From Exiguobacterium flavidum (GTDB lineage Bacteria > Bacillota > Bacilli > Exiguobacteriales > Exiguobacteriaceae), in contig NZ_QPKS01000006.1 in assembly GCF_003344535.1 (NCBI RefSeq), forward strand, positions 65,690-129,689: 64,000 nt of DNA, in the 5' to 3' direction. The translations under genes were made by a program, and so were the position numbers. The notes below the pieces were generated by a model, which had not been told where the DNA came from, ran no database searches, and was given only the letters and a program-made list of their open reading frames with translations. Shown here piece by piece: positions 18,591-26,969 of this stretch; position 1 is the first letter of the stretch; every line of letters begins with the position of its first letter.

Positions 18591-21500
18591 GATTTAAACT
18601 CCTTCTGGTTGCTTTCTTCATTCAATGTGCGTCTCGCTTCCTCGAGTTTGACCGACAGCACTTCAGATATACCGTTCTGCTGCATCGTAACGCCGTAGAG
18701 GACGTCCGCCGATTCCATCGTCCCTTTACGGTGAGTGATGATGATGAATTGCGTCTCGCTCGCGAGCTGATAGACGAATTCACCGAAACGGGCGACGTTC
18801 GCCTCGTCAAGTGCCGCTTCGACTTCGTCGAGCACGCAGAACGGTACAGGACGTGTCTTGAGGATCGCGAACAGCAAGGCAATCGCGGTCAATGCCCGCT
18901 CGCCCCCTGAGAGCAGCGACAGGTTCTGTAGCTTCTTGCCCGGCGGCTTCGCGATGATGTCGATCCCGCTCGTAAGCAGATCGGACGGATCCGTAAGGAC
19001 GAGGTCCGCCTCCCCACCTCCGAACAGTTCGCGGAAAGTCTCCTGGAAATGGCCGCGTACGGATTGATACGTCTCCTTGAAGAGACGGATGACTTCCCGA
19101 TCCATCTCTTCGATGATCTGATAGAGGTCCGTCTTCGCGGCGACGAGGTCGTCGCGCTGTGCCGACAGGAATGTGAAGCGTTCATCGACCTCAGCGAACT
19201 CCTCGATCGCACCGAGGTTGACGATTCCGATCTCTTCGAGTTGCCGTTTGAGAAGATGCAACTCCTCCTTCGCCTCTTCGTATGGAATCTCGATCGGACT
19301 GATCAGTTCGAACACGAGCCCCATCTCTTCGAGCGTCTCCTGACGCGTCTCAAGACGCGTGCTGACGCGTCCGTGTTCGATTCGTTGACGGTCGAGTTGC
19401 TGGGCGGTCGCCTTCATCGCTTCCTCTGCCTTCGCCTCCTGCAGACGCATCAGACGAAGCGTGTCCGCTTCCCGCCCGATCTCCGTCAGCAGATTGTCGA
19501 GAGCTTGCGCGACCTGCTTCTCCTCTTGCTCATAACTTATCTGATCAGCCTTCAACCGTTCGATTTCAGCTTCGTCGAACCCCTTCAGTACGTGCTTGAG
19601 GTCACGGCGCTTATGGCTTCTCTCGAGTATCGCATGGTCTAGCGCCTCATTGACCCGTTCGAGTTCCCGTGCTGCCTGGTCCCGGTTCAGCTCCGCCGTC
19701 CGTTCTTCGAGCTGCGCCTCGCTCTGCGTACGTTTCAGTTCCTCGATTGCCACCGCACCGCGAGTTTGCGCGTCCTTCAGGCGGTTGAGCGCCTCTCGAA
19801 GCTCCGTTTGCCGCCTCGTCAGCACCTCGATCTGAACAGCAGTCTCCTCGATCGTCGTTTTCGCCGCCTTCTCCTGTTCGATCAGGCGCTCCATCTGTGT
19901 GTCATGGAGTGAAAGTTCGGACGTCGTGATCGCAAGCAGCCGCTTCGCTTCAGCAAGTGAGTCCCGCGTCGTCTCGATTTCAGTTCTGAGCGTACGAATC
20001 CGTTCTGACACGAGGACTTGCGCCTGTTCCGTCTCTTCATATCGCTGCCGCGCCTCTTTGATTCGGCGTTCCTGCTCCTTGATGACGGCCTCGCCCTGCT
20101 CGAGCCCTTGAATCAATGATTCGAGTTCTCTCGCCTGACTGAACAGAGGCGTCCCCTTCTTCCGGCTTCCACCGGTCATCGTACCGCCGACGTTTACGAC
20201 ATCCCCTTCGAGGGTGACGATACGATGTCTCCCGCCTGTCGCCCGGCCGATCGCGTTCGCCTGCTCGAGCGTCTCGACGACGAGCGTCGTCCCGAGCAAA
20301 TTCTGTTTCAATTTCGACAGGTGTTCCTCAGTCTTGACGAGATCGCTCGCAACCCCGATGAACCCCTGCATCCGGGCGACTTGTTCCCGGACGCTCGCAC
20401 CGATCTCCCGCGACTGGATCGACGCCATCGGCATGAATGTCGCTCGACCGGCATTCTTCCGTCTCAATTCAGCGATCAGTGCACGCCCCGTCGCATCCGT
20501 GTCGACGACAATGTTTTGCATGGCTCCGCCGAGTGCCGTCTCGATTGCCGCCTCGAATCGCTCCGGCACGGACAAGAGTTCCGCGACCGCGCCGTGAATC
20601 CCTTCGAATCGGTCTCTGCTTTGAAGGACTGTCTTGACTGCACCGAAATATCCGCTGTAATCGGCTTTGACAGACTCGAGGAATTCGATTCGGTCACGTG
20701 TCTTATCGCGACGACGGTACAGGTCGTTCACTGACCGCTCCGACTGGACGATTCCCGCGCGAAGCTCAGTGAGTGACGCTTGATGACGCTCGCTGTCCGC
20801 CTCGAGTGAGCGAAGTTCTTCCTTGCTCGCCTCGAACTTCGACTCGAGCGCCTCCGCTTCTTCAGCATATCGTTTTCTCGTCGACACACGGTCTCCCGAG
20901 TTCGACTCGAAGGCTTTTTGCTGTTCGACGGCATGGGCGATATCCGCCTTCGCCCGGTTGTGCGCGTTCGTCTTCGCAGCAAGTTCGCTCGCCACCTCGA
21001 ACGCTTCAGAACGGACGGTCTCCGCCTCCTGCTCGAAGTCCCGGTTCGAGAAATTCAACGCCTCGTCGGATTGTTTTCTTCGGGCATATGCAGTCTCATA
21101 GGCTGTCTCGGCTTCTTGAAGCCGCGACTGCACTTCTCTTTTTTCGGCCTCAGCAGCCTCGACACGAGTTTCCGCGAGCGCCACTTCCCGTTCGAGGCGT
21201 TCTTTCGTCTCCGTACCATGCTTCTCGCGTTCCTTCGCGAGGTTCAAGGCACCTTTGATCTCGACGAGCGTCGTCGCGACGAGACGGAGCCGCTCCTGCA
21301 GTGACTTCTCCTCTTTACGTGACGCATCGAGCGCCTCTTCCTTCGCTTCGCGCTCTCCTTGTTTCAGGACGACCGCCTTGCGTTCCTCCGCCAGACGTTC
21401 CTCACAAGCCGTGATTTCCTCGAGCAGCGCCTCGACCTGTTGCTGGTATGTCCTGATCTCTTCAGCGATGACCCCTTGTTCAAGGAAGTCATGACGCTCG

Positions 21501-22156
21501 CGCGCAATCAGATACTCCTTCGCGAGTGATGCCTGCTCACGGAGCGGCTCGATTCTTCCCCCGAGTTCATAGAGGATGTCGTCGACTCGGGACAGGTTCG
21601 ACTCCGTATCCCCGAGCTTTCGCTCCGCCTGTTTCTTGCGCTGACGATATTTCAATACACCTGCCGCCTCTTCGATGACTGAGCGGCGTTCCTCCGCCTT
21701 TCCGGAAATGACCTGCTCGACGCGGCCCTGCCCGATGATCGCGAAGGCGTCCCGCGAAAGACCGGTGTCGATGAATAGGTCTAGTATGTCTTTCAGTCGG
21801 CACGCCTTCCGGTTGAGGAAATAATCGCTGTCCCCGTTCCGATTGACACGGCGTGTCACGTTGACTTCCTGATAAGGAAGCGGGAGCATGCCGTCCTCAT
21901 TGTCCAGAACGAGCGTCACTTCCGCGATCTGCTTCCGGTGTTCCGATGTGCTTCCGGCAAAGATGACGTCCTCCATCTTCGCACCGCGAAGTGATTTTGC
22001 CGACTGTTCGCCGAGCACCCAGCGGACAGCATCCGATATATTCGATTTACCGCTGCCGTTCGGTCCGACGACCGCCGTCACGCCTGTCGTGAAGTCAAGT
22101 TCGGTCCGATTCGCGAACGATTTGAAGCCATTGATTTCGATTCGTTTTAAGTACAT
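18587..22156 (-). CDS. smc: Chromosome partition protein Smc
   Basis: Condensin ATPase that organises the nucleoid. 1189 aa from the ATG at 22156: N-terminal Walker A GPNGSGKSN at residues 31-39, a long coiled coil, a hinge around residues 505-660 (GIHGAVAELLSVPERFEAA), a second coiled coil and the C-terminal ABC signature LSGGERALTAIA with VLDEVEAALD. Start chosen with AGGTGG 5 nt upstream; a GTG 9 nt earlier is the alternative. The upstream neighbour is a divergent YfkK-like gene rather than rnc, so smc has its own promoter in the 116-nt gap. Confidence 0.97.
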   Translation of the reverse strand: MYLKRIEINGFKSFANRTELDFTTGVTAVVGPNGSGKSNISDAVRWVLGEQSAKSLRGAKMEDVIFAGSTSEHRKQIAEVTLVLDNEDGMLPLPYQEVNVTRRVNRNGDSDYFLNRKACRLKDILDLFIDTGLSRDAFAIIGQGRVEQVISGKAEERRSVIEEAAGVLKYRQRKKQAERKLGDTESNLSRVDDILYELGGRIEPLREQASLAKEYLIARERHDFLEQGVIAEEIRTYQQQVEALLEEITACEERLAEERKAVVLKQGEREAKEEALDASRKEEKSLQERLRLVATTLVEIKGALNLAKEREKHGTETKERLEREVALAETRVEAAEAEKREVQSRLQEAETAYETAYARRKQSDEALNFSNRDFEQEAETVRSEAFEVASELAAKTNAHNRAKADIAHAVEQQKAFESNSGDRVSTRKRYAEEAEALESKFEASKEELRSLEADSERHQASLTELRAGIVQSERSVNDLYRRRDKTRDRIEFLESVKADYSGYFGAVKTVLQSRDRFEGIHGAVAELLSVPERFEAAIETALGGAMQNIVVDTDATGRALIAELRRKNAGRATFMPMASIQSREIGASVREQVARMQGFIGVASDLVKTEEHLSKLKQNLLGTTLVVETLEQANAIGRATGGRHRIVTLEGDVVNVGGTMTGGSRKKGTPLFSQARELESLIQGLEQGEAVIKEQERRIKEARQRYEETEQAQVLVSERIRTLRTEIETTRDSLAEAKRLLAITTSELSLHDTQMERLIEQEKAAKTTIEETAVQIEVLTRRQTELREALNRLKDAQTRGAVAIEELKRTQSEAQLEERTAELNRDQAARELERVNEALDHAILERSHKRRDLKHVLKGFDEAEIERLKADQISYEQEEKQVAQALDNLLTEIGREADTLRLMRLQEAKAEEAMKATAQQLDRQRIEHGRVSTRLETRQETLEEMGLVFELISPIEIPYEEAKEELHLLKRQLEEIGIVNLGAIEEFAEVDERFTFLSAQRDDLVAAKTDLYQIIEEMDREVIRLFKETYQSVRGHFQETFRELFGGGEADLVLTDPSDLLTSGIDIIAKPPGKKLQNLSLLSGGERALTAIALLFAILKTRPVPFCVLDEVEAALDEANVARFGEFVYQLASETQFIIITHRKGTMESADVLYGVTMQQNGISEVLSVKLEEARRTLNEESNQKEFKS

Positions 22157-22272
22157 CGCTACCACCTATATGTTTTTGATTTCTTTTATCTTACCATAGG
22201 GAAAGGGTCTGCAAAACGTTGGCTTTTATGGTATTGTTAAGCGAAACGAAATAGATGGAGGTAATATCAGAA

Positions 22273-22473
22273 ATGACGATCGAACAAATGATCGAGGCCA
22301 TCCTCGATAAGCTGAACATCATCAATAAAGGGGTCATCAAGGCCGAACAATTCGACGGATCCAAAAGCGAAGATCTCGAGGAGATCTACTCATTCGTCAT
22401 GATGCGTGATTCATTGACGCTTGCAGAAGTCGACGCGATCATCGATGAACTGAAAGCACTCAAGACCGCCTGA
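22273..22473 (+). CDS. UPF0435 (YfkK-like, DUF1128) family protein
   Basis: 66-aa acidic, mostly helical protein: MTIEQMIEAILDKLNIINKG, then DLEEIYSFVMMRDSLTLAEV and DAIIDELKALK. This matches the UPF0435/YfkK family, which has no known function. Plus strand, while its neighbours smc and rnc are on the minus strand. The ATG at 22273 has GGAGGT upstream. It ends just before a strong bidirectional terminator. Confidence 0.85.
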   Translation: MTIEQMIEAILDKLNIINKGVIKAEQFDGSKSEDLEEIYSFVMMRDSLTLAEVDAIIDELKALKTA

Positions 22474-22501
22474 CTCGTCCGTGCGAATCCGGCCTTCATC
22501 G

Positions 22502-22539
22502 AAAAGGCTCCATCCCGAAAATCCGGGATGGAGCCTTTT
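22502..22539. terminator. Bidirectional terminator between yfkK-like gene and rnc
   Basis: Near-perfect hairpin AAGGCTCCATCCCG/CGGGATGGAGCCTT with a 4-nt loop and T-runs on both strands. It lies 28 nt after the plus-strand gene and 10 nt before the minus-strand rnc stop, so it serves both. Confidence 0.95.
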
Positions 22540-22548
22540 CTCATTCCT

Positions 22549-23310
22549 TCAGTTTCTCGGCTTCAGCAAAGCGAGTGCTTCCTTCGCAGCCTGCTGTTCC
22601 GCTTCCTTCTTCGACCGTCCGGTTCCGGTTCCTTCGACACCGTCAGAGACGAAGACACGCGAGATGAACTCGCGACTGTGAGCAGGTCCTCTCTCCTCGA
22701 CGATCGCATACTCGATCGGACCGAGCCCTTCCCGCTGGATCGCTTCCTGCAGTTGGCTCTTGAAGTCCGTCTGCTCCTCGAAGAAGCCTGTCGCCACCTT
22801 CGGAAAGACCGTTTCGGCGAGGAATCGTTCGACTGCCTCTACACCTTGATCGAGGTATAGGGCACCGATGAACGCCTCGAAGACGTCAGCGAGCAGAGCC
22901 GGACGGTTCCTTCCGCCAGTCAGCTCCTCCCCTTTCCCGAGCAAGATCAGTTCTGAGAACCGGTAGGCATGCGCGAACTGAACGAGCGATGGTTCGCATA
23001 CGATCGCTGCTCGCAATTTCGTCAATTCCCCCTCGGAACGATCCGGATAGTGATCGAACAAATACCGGGATACCGTCAATTCAAGTACCGCGTCCCCTAA
23101 AAACTCGAGACGCTCATTGTCCCCTCCAGATTCCCGTTGCTCATTGACGAACGAAGAATGGGTGAACGCTTGTTTCAATAATCCGACGTTTCCGAACCGG
23201 ATTGCGAGCCGTTCCTGCAACGCAGCGAACTGGTTGTTGATACGCTCGACTGCACGGGCATCTTGCCTTGCCGTCCCTTTGCGGACACGGCGTCCTTTTT
23301 GTTGCGCCAT
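22549..23310 (-). CDS. rnc: Ribonuclease III
   Basis: Double-strand-specific endoribonuclease that processes 30S rRNA precursor and scRNA. The catalytic helix [20 protein letters not shown] holds the metal-binding acids (near residues 62-70) with [15 protein letters not shown] near 143, and a C-terminal dsRNA-binding domain ends with [19 protein letters not shown]. 253 aa from ATG 23310, which has TAGGAGG upstream. Separated from acpP by a hairpin. Confidence 0.96.
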   Translation of the reverse strand: MAQQKGRRVRKGTARQDARAVERINNQFAALQERLAIRFGNVGLLKQAFTHSSFVNEQRESGGDNERLEFLGDAVLELTVSRYLFDHYPDRSEGELTKLRAAIVCEPSLVQFAHAYRFSELILLGKGEELTGGRNRPALLADVFEAFIGALYLDQGVEAVERFLAETVFPKVATGFFEEQTDFKSQLQEAIQREGLGPIEYAIVEERGPAHSREFISRVFVSDGVEGTGTGRSKKEAEQQAAKEALALLKPRN

Positions 23311-23332
23311 AGTTCCTCCTAAACAGCTAAAT

Positions 23333-23354
23333 CCCACCGCGAAAAAGCGGTGGG
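23333..23354 (-). terminator. Hairpin after acpP
   Basis: CCCACCGC/GCGGTGGG perfect 8-bp stem with a 6-nt loop, 13 nt after the acpP stop and just before rnc. The T-tract after it is weak (GATTTAGC), so it may stop only part of the transcripts. Confidence 0.6.
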
Positions 23355-23367
23355 CTCAGCTTACTGA

Positions 23368-23607
23368 TCAAACTTGTGTTTCGATGTAGTTGACGACGTC
23401 GCCGACGGTTTTCAAGCCTTCAGCTTGATCGTCTTCGATCGTGATCTCGAACTTGTCTTCGAGATCCATGACGAGTTCCATGACTTCGAGTGAATCTGCG
23501 CCGAGATCATCCTTGAATGATTTGTCGACCGTGATTTCGCTTGCGTCCTTACCGAGCTTTTCAGCGATTGCTTCCTGTACGTCTGCTAAGATTTGTTCTT
23601 TTGTCAT
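23368..23607 (-). CDS. acpP: Acyl carrier protein
   Basis: Carries growing fatty acyl chains on a phosphopantetheine attached to the Ser of LGADSLEVMELVMDLED (near residue 37). 79 aa, acidic, typical. The ATG at 23607 has GGAGGG upstream. Last gene of fapR-plsX-fabD-fabG-acpP, 60 nt after fabG. Part of the FapR regulon by position. Confidence 0.97.
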   Translation of the reverse strand: MTKEQILADVQEAIAEKLGKDASEITVDKSFKDDLGADSLEVMELVMDLEDKFEITIEDDQAEGLKTVGDVVNYIETQV

Positions 23608-23667
23608 TTGAGAATCCCTCCATAGGTTGAGTATATAAGATGATGTTGCGTTTGGCAAAGCGAGCGG

Positions 23668-24402
23668 TCACATCGTCATGCCGCCATCGACCGCGAGCGT
23701 CTGACCCGTGATGTATCTTCCTTTGTCCGAGACGAGGAAGGCCACGAGTTCAGCGATGTCGTCCGTCTGCCCGAAACGCTTGAGCGGGATGCCGCTCAGC
23801 GAGAGAGCACGTTGCTCCTCTGTCAGTTCGTCCGTCATGTCCGTCTCGATGAAGCCAGGGCAAACGGCATTCACCGTCACCTGTTTGCCGGCAAGTTCAC
23901 GGGCGACCGATTTCGTCAAGCCAATCAATCCGGCTTTCGCCGCCGCATAGTTCGCTTGTCCGGCATTCCCTGTGATACCGACGACCGACGCGATGTTGAC
24001 GATGCTGCCGCCGCTCTTGAGGAGCGGTCGGGTCGCCGCCTGTGTACACAGGAACGCCCCTTTCAGGTTCGTATCGAGAACAGCGTCATAGTCGGCTTCC
24101 TTCATGCGCATGAGGAGACCGTCACGCGTGATGCCCGCATTGTTGACGAGGCAGTCGAGCTGCCCGTATTCCGTCGTAACCTGCTTGACCATGTCCTTGA
24201 CCTGATCAGCGTTCGAGACGTCGGCTTGGATCGCCGTCGCCTCGCCACCAGCAGAGACGATCGAAGCGACGATTTCCTCCGCCTTTTCCTTGCTGCCCGC
24301 GTAGTTCACGACGACGCGGAATCCTTCAGAGCCTAGCTTTTTCGCGATCGCCGCACCGATTCCGCGGGACGCTCCTGTTACGAGTGCTACTTTCTTGGTC
24401 AA
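23668..24402 (-). CDS. fabG: 3-oxoacyl-[acyl-carrier-protein] reductase
   Basis: NADPH-dependent short-chain dehydrogenase that reduces beta-ketoacyl-ACP in fatty acid elongation. [16 protein letters not shown] is the nucleotide-binding motif, NNAGIT follows near residue 87, and the catalytic Ser and YAAAK ([12 protein letters not shown]) near residue 152 are intact. 244 aa. The ATG overlaps the fabD stop by 4 nt. Confidence 0.96.
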   Translation of the reverse strand: MTKKVALVTGASRGIGAAIAKKLGSEGFRVVVNYAGSKEKAEEIVASIVSAGGEATAIQADVSNADQVKDMVKQVTTEYGQLDCLVNNAGITRDGLLMRMKEADYDAVLDTNLKGAFLCTQAATRPLLKSGGSIVNIASVVGITGNAGQANYAAAKAGLIGLTKSVARELAGKQVTVNAVCPGFIETDMTDELTEEQRALSLSGIPLKRFGQTDDIAELVAFLVSDKGRYITGQTLAVDGGMTM

Positions 24403-25319
24403 CGTACACCCTCCGCTTCCAAGTTCGCAAGCGTCGTGATGCTGACGACCTTGACGTTTTTATCGATTCGTTTGACGAGACCGGAGAGCGGCGAACTCGG
24501 TCCGAACTCGATGAACGTGTCTGCACCCTCGTCGATCAGCTTCTTGACGCAAGCCTCGAACAAGACAGGCGAATACAGCTGTTTGACGAGGAGCTGCCGG
24601 AGTTCCTCCGGAGCAGTATGCAACTCACCGTCGACGTTCGAGACGAGCGGGACGACTGGTGTCTCGAACGGCGAGGAGACGAGTATATCCTCGAATCGAG
24701 GTGCGAACGGCGTCATCATCGAAGAGTGGAATGCTCCGGATACGTCGAGAGGCAGGACACGTTTCGCGCCAAGCTCCTTCAGTTTCGAGGTAGCTGCGTC
24801 GACTGCCGCCTGCTGGCCGGAGATGACGAATTGACCAGGGCAGTTGTAGTTCGCGATCTGGACGATCTCGCCTGTAGCTGAAATCGATTCGACAGCGTGG
24901 CGTGCTCCCTCAAGGTCCTCAAGTCCAAGGACCGCAGCCATCGTTCCGCCAGTAGCTTCACTCATCAGACGTCCGCGTTCACGGACGAGATAGACCGCTT
25001 CGCTTGCCGAGATCACTCCGCTTGCCGTTAGTGCACTGTACTCTCCGACGCTGTGACCGAGAACGAAGTCAGGCTTGTTTCCTTTGGCACGGTAGCGTTC
25101 CGCGAGCAATGCGCCGTGCGCGACGATTGCCGGCTGTGCGATGTCCGTCTCCTTAAGTTCATCCTTCGTCCCTGTCGTAAGCAGGCTTACGAAATCAAGG
25201 CCGATTCGAGTTCCGAGCGCTTCAAGCGCATGTTTCGTCTCTGCGTCATCGACGAGCGTTTGTCCCATTCCAGACGTTTGTGAACCTTGTCCTGGAAACA
25301 TCCATACGGTTTTCCCCAT
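24399..25319 (-). CDS. fabD: Malonyl-CoA:ACP transacylase
   Basis: Loads malonyl groups onto ACP for fatty acid synthesis. [13 protein letters not shown] at the N-terminus, the nucleophile in [10 protein letters not shown] near residue 90 and the SGAFHSSMM general-base region near 200 are hallmarks. 306 aa from ATG 25319 with AAGGAG 8 nt upstream; the GTG 9 nt earlier would sit on that site. Between plsX (15 nt) and fabG (4 nt overlap). Confidence 0.96.
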   Translation of the reverse strand: MGKTVWMFPGQGSQTSGMGQTLVDDAETKHALEALGTRIGLDFVSLLTTGTKDELKETDIAQPAIVAHGALLAERYRAKGNKPDFVLGHSVGEYSALTASGVISASEAVYLVRERGRLMSEATGGTMAAVLGLEDLEGARHAVESISATGEIVQIANYNCPGQFVISGQQAAVDAATSKLKELGAKRVLPLDVSGAFHSSMMTPFAPRFEDILVSSPFETPVVPLVSNVDGELHTAPEELRQLLVKQLYSPVLFEACVKKLIDEGADTFIEFGPSSPLSGLVKRIDKNVKVVSITTLANLEAEGVR

Positions 25320-25334
25320 TCCGACCACTCCTTC

Positions 25335-26318
25335 TCATGCTTTCGCGGAGATGATTCGCTCCACGACGTTTTGTTCGACCATCCGCTCCGCCTGCGCGAG
25401 TGCACGGCTGAACGCATAGCCATTGCTTGAACCATGTGCCTTGATGACCGGGGCCTTTATACCAAAGAGCCCCGCTCCGCCATATTCTTCGTAGGCAAGC
25501 AGTTGTTTCATCGCCTTCAGCTTCGGTTTCAGGATCAGTGCCGCGACCTTCGAGATGAAGGAGCTCATGAACTGCTCCTTCATCACGCCCATGATCATGC
25601 TCGCTGCGCCTTCCGTGCTCTTGAGCAGGATGTTCCCGGCGAACCCTTCAGTGACGATCACGTCGACTTCGCCGCTCATCGCTTCCCGCGCCTCGACATT
25701 TCCGACGAAGTGGATCGGTGCCGTCTCAAGCAGAGGATACGTCTCCTTCGTCAGCGCATTCCCTTTTCCGGCTTCAGAGCCGATGTTGAGCAGCGCCACT
25801 CTCGGACGTTCGATTCCTCGTACTTGTTCTGCGTAGACGGATCCCATGATCGCATAATCGAGCAGATGCTCAGCCTTCGCGTCCGGATTGGCGCCGACAT
25901 CAAGGATGACGACTCCTTTTCCGTTGCGCGTCGGGAACGTCGGGGCGAGGGCAGGGCGTTCCACCCCGGGAATCCGGCCGATCACGAACAATCCGGCGGT
26001 CATGACAGCACCCGTGTTCCCTGCTGACACGAGAGCGTCTGCCGCTCCCGATTTCACCAGGTTTGCAGCCACGACGAGTGAGCTGTCCTTCTTCCGCCGA
26101 ACTGCACGGACCGGTTCGTCTTCTCCGGTGATGACTTCACCTGCATGCACGATCTCCACGCGAGGATCTTCAATGTTATAGGAACGCAGTTTAAGTTCGT
26201 CTCCGACGAGACGAATCCCAATCTTTTCATTCGGCCGTTCAGCAAGAAACTGTACGACCCCCTCCACCATTGCCTTCGGGGCGTTGTCTCCGCCCATTGC
26301 GTCTACTGCCAAGATCAT
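25335..26318 (-). CDS. plsX: Phosphate acyltransferase PlsX
   Basis: Converts acyl-ACP to acyl-phosphate, the donor for PlsY, in membrane lipid synthesis; peripheral membrane enzyme. [54 protein letters not shown] and [16 protein letters not shown] match the family. 327 aa. Its start overlaps fapR by 4 nt, giving the conserved fapR-plsX pairing. Note that fakA, which makes acyl-phosphate from exogenous fatty acids, lies a few kb upstream. Confidence 0.96.
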   Translation of the reverse strand: MILAVDAMGGDNAPKAMVEGVVQFLAERPNEKIGIRLVGDELKLRSYNIEDPRVEIVHAGEVITGEDEPVRAVRRKKDSSLVVAANLVKSGAADALVSAGNTGAVMTAGLFVIGRIPGVERPALAPTFPTRNGKGVVILDVGANPDAKAEHLLDYAIMGSVYAEQVRGIERPRVALLNIGSEAGKGNALTKETYPLLETAPIHFVGNVEAREAMSGEVDVIVTEGFAGNILLKSTEGAASMIMGVMKEQFMSSFISKVAALILKPKLKAMKQLLAYEEYGGAGLFGIKAPVIKAHGSSNGYAFSRALAQAERMVEQNVVERIISAKA

Positions 26319-26884
26319 CTGACTTCCTCCTTACTGCTTCTGTACACGGTGAACTCACCGATGAACACGCATTCTTCGCCAACGAAACTCTCGACGACGA
26401 TCTCAGAACGCCCGTCTTGCCGGTGTGACATGACAGAGGCTTTCGCGACGACTCTCTCCCCGACTCGAACAGAGCGGGTGAACTGGACGTTCGCCTTCGT
26501 CGTCAGGGCAAGTTCGTCGTCGATCAGGGCGATCGCGAGAGAGTTCGCTTGTGCGAACAGGATATGTCCCCGGGCGATCGCATTTCTGCTGAATGCGTGT
26601 TCCGGCAGGATCTCGAGGATCGAGATTGCGGAAGCGTCGAGCTTGAGGTCGATCATCTCACCGATGACCTCGCTCGCAGTAAGGGTTCTTACGTCATCAA
26701 GTCTCTCCGTCGCAACATGTTTGATCCGCTCACGCAGTTCGGGAATCTTCAGCTCCATCCGGTCGAGCCGAATCGTCTGGATGCTGACGCCGAACTGTGC
26801 AGCGAGCGTTTCGTCCGTGATGAACGGATTTTGTTCGATTGTTTCGAGCAGCTCACGCTGCCTGTCTTTTTTAGGTACCCGCAT
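26315..26884 (-). CDS. fapR: Fatty acid and phospholipid regulator FapR
   Basis: Repressor of lipid synthesis genes, released from DNA by malonyl-CoA. N-terminal HTH ([22 protein letters not shown], residues 15-37), a linker helix and a C-terminal hotdog effector domain ([33 protein letters not shown]). 189 aa, as in Bacillus (188). First gene of its operon, with an operator at its own promoter, so autoregulated. Confidence 0.96.
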   Translation of the reverse strand: MRVPKKDRQRELLETIEQNPFITDETLAAQFGVSIQTIRLDRMELKIPELRERIKHVATERLDDVRTLTASEVIGEMIDLKLDASAISILEILPEHAFSRNAIARGHILFAQANSLAIALIDDELALTTKANVQFTRSVRVGERVVAKASVMSHRQDGRSEIVVESFVGEECVFIGEFTVYRSSKEEVR

Positions 26885-26915
26885 ACTTGTTCCTCCTACA
26901 GGAAGGAAATAAACT

Positions 26916-26934
26916 ATTATTACCTGGTACTAAT
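26916..26934. promoter_or_regulatory. FapR operator
   Basis: ATTATTACCTGGTACTAAT is a 19-bp inverted repeat (8 of 9 pairs around the central base) that fits the FapR site of the ATTAGTACC.GGTACTAAT type. It begins just downstream of the -10 of the fapR promoter, over the expected start of transcription, which suits repression. Confidence 0.8.
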
Positions 26935-26937
26935 AGT

Positions 26938-26966
26938 AGTATATATCTCCTTTAGTCCACTTTCAA
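26938..26966 (-). promoter_or_regulatory. Promoter of fapR-plsX-fabD-fabG-acpP
   Basis: TTGAAA (26961-26966) and TATACT (26938-26943) on the minus strand, 17 nt apart, 54 nt upstream of fapR. The -35 lies directly after the recG stop. Both boxes are strong matches to SigA. Confidence 0.75.
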
Positions 26967-26969
26967 GTG

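Noticed and set aside
22202-22272. Clear SigA promoter for the YfkK-like gene
   Set aside because: Only a weak CTGCAA-17-TATTGT pair is visible, so I did not list it as a feature.
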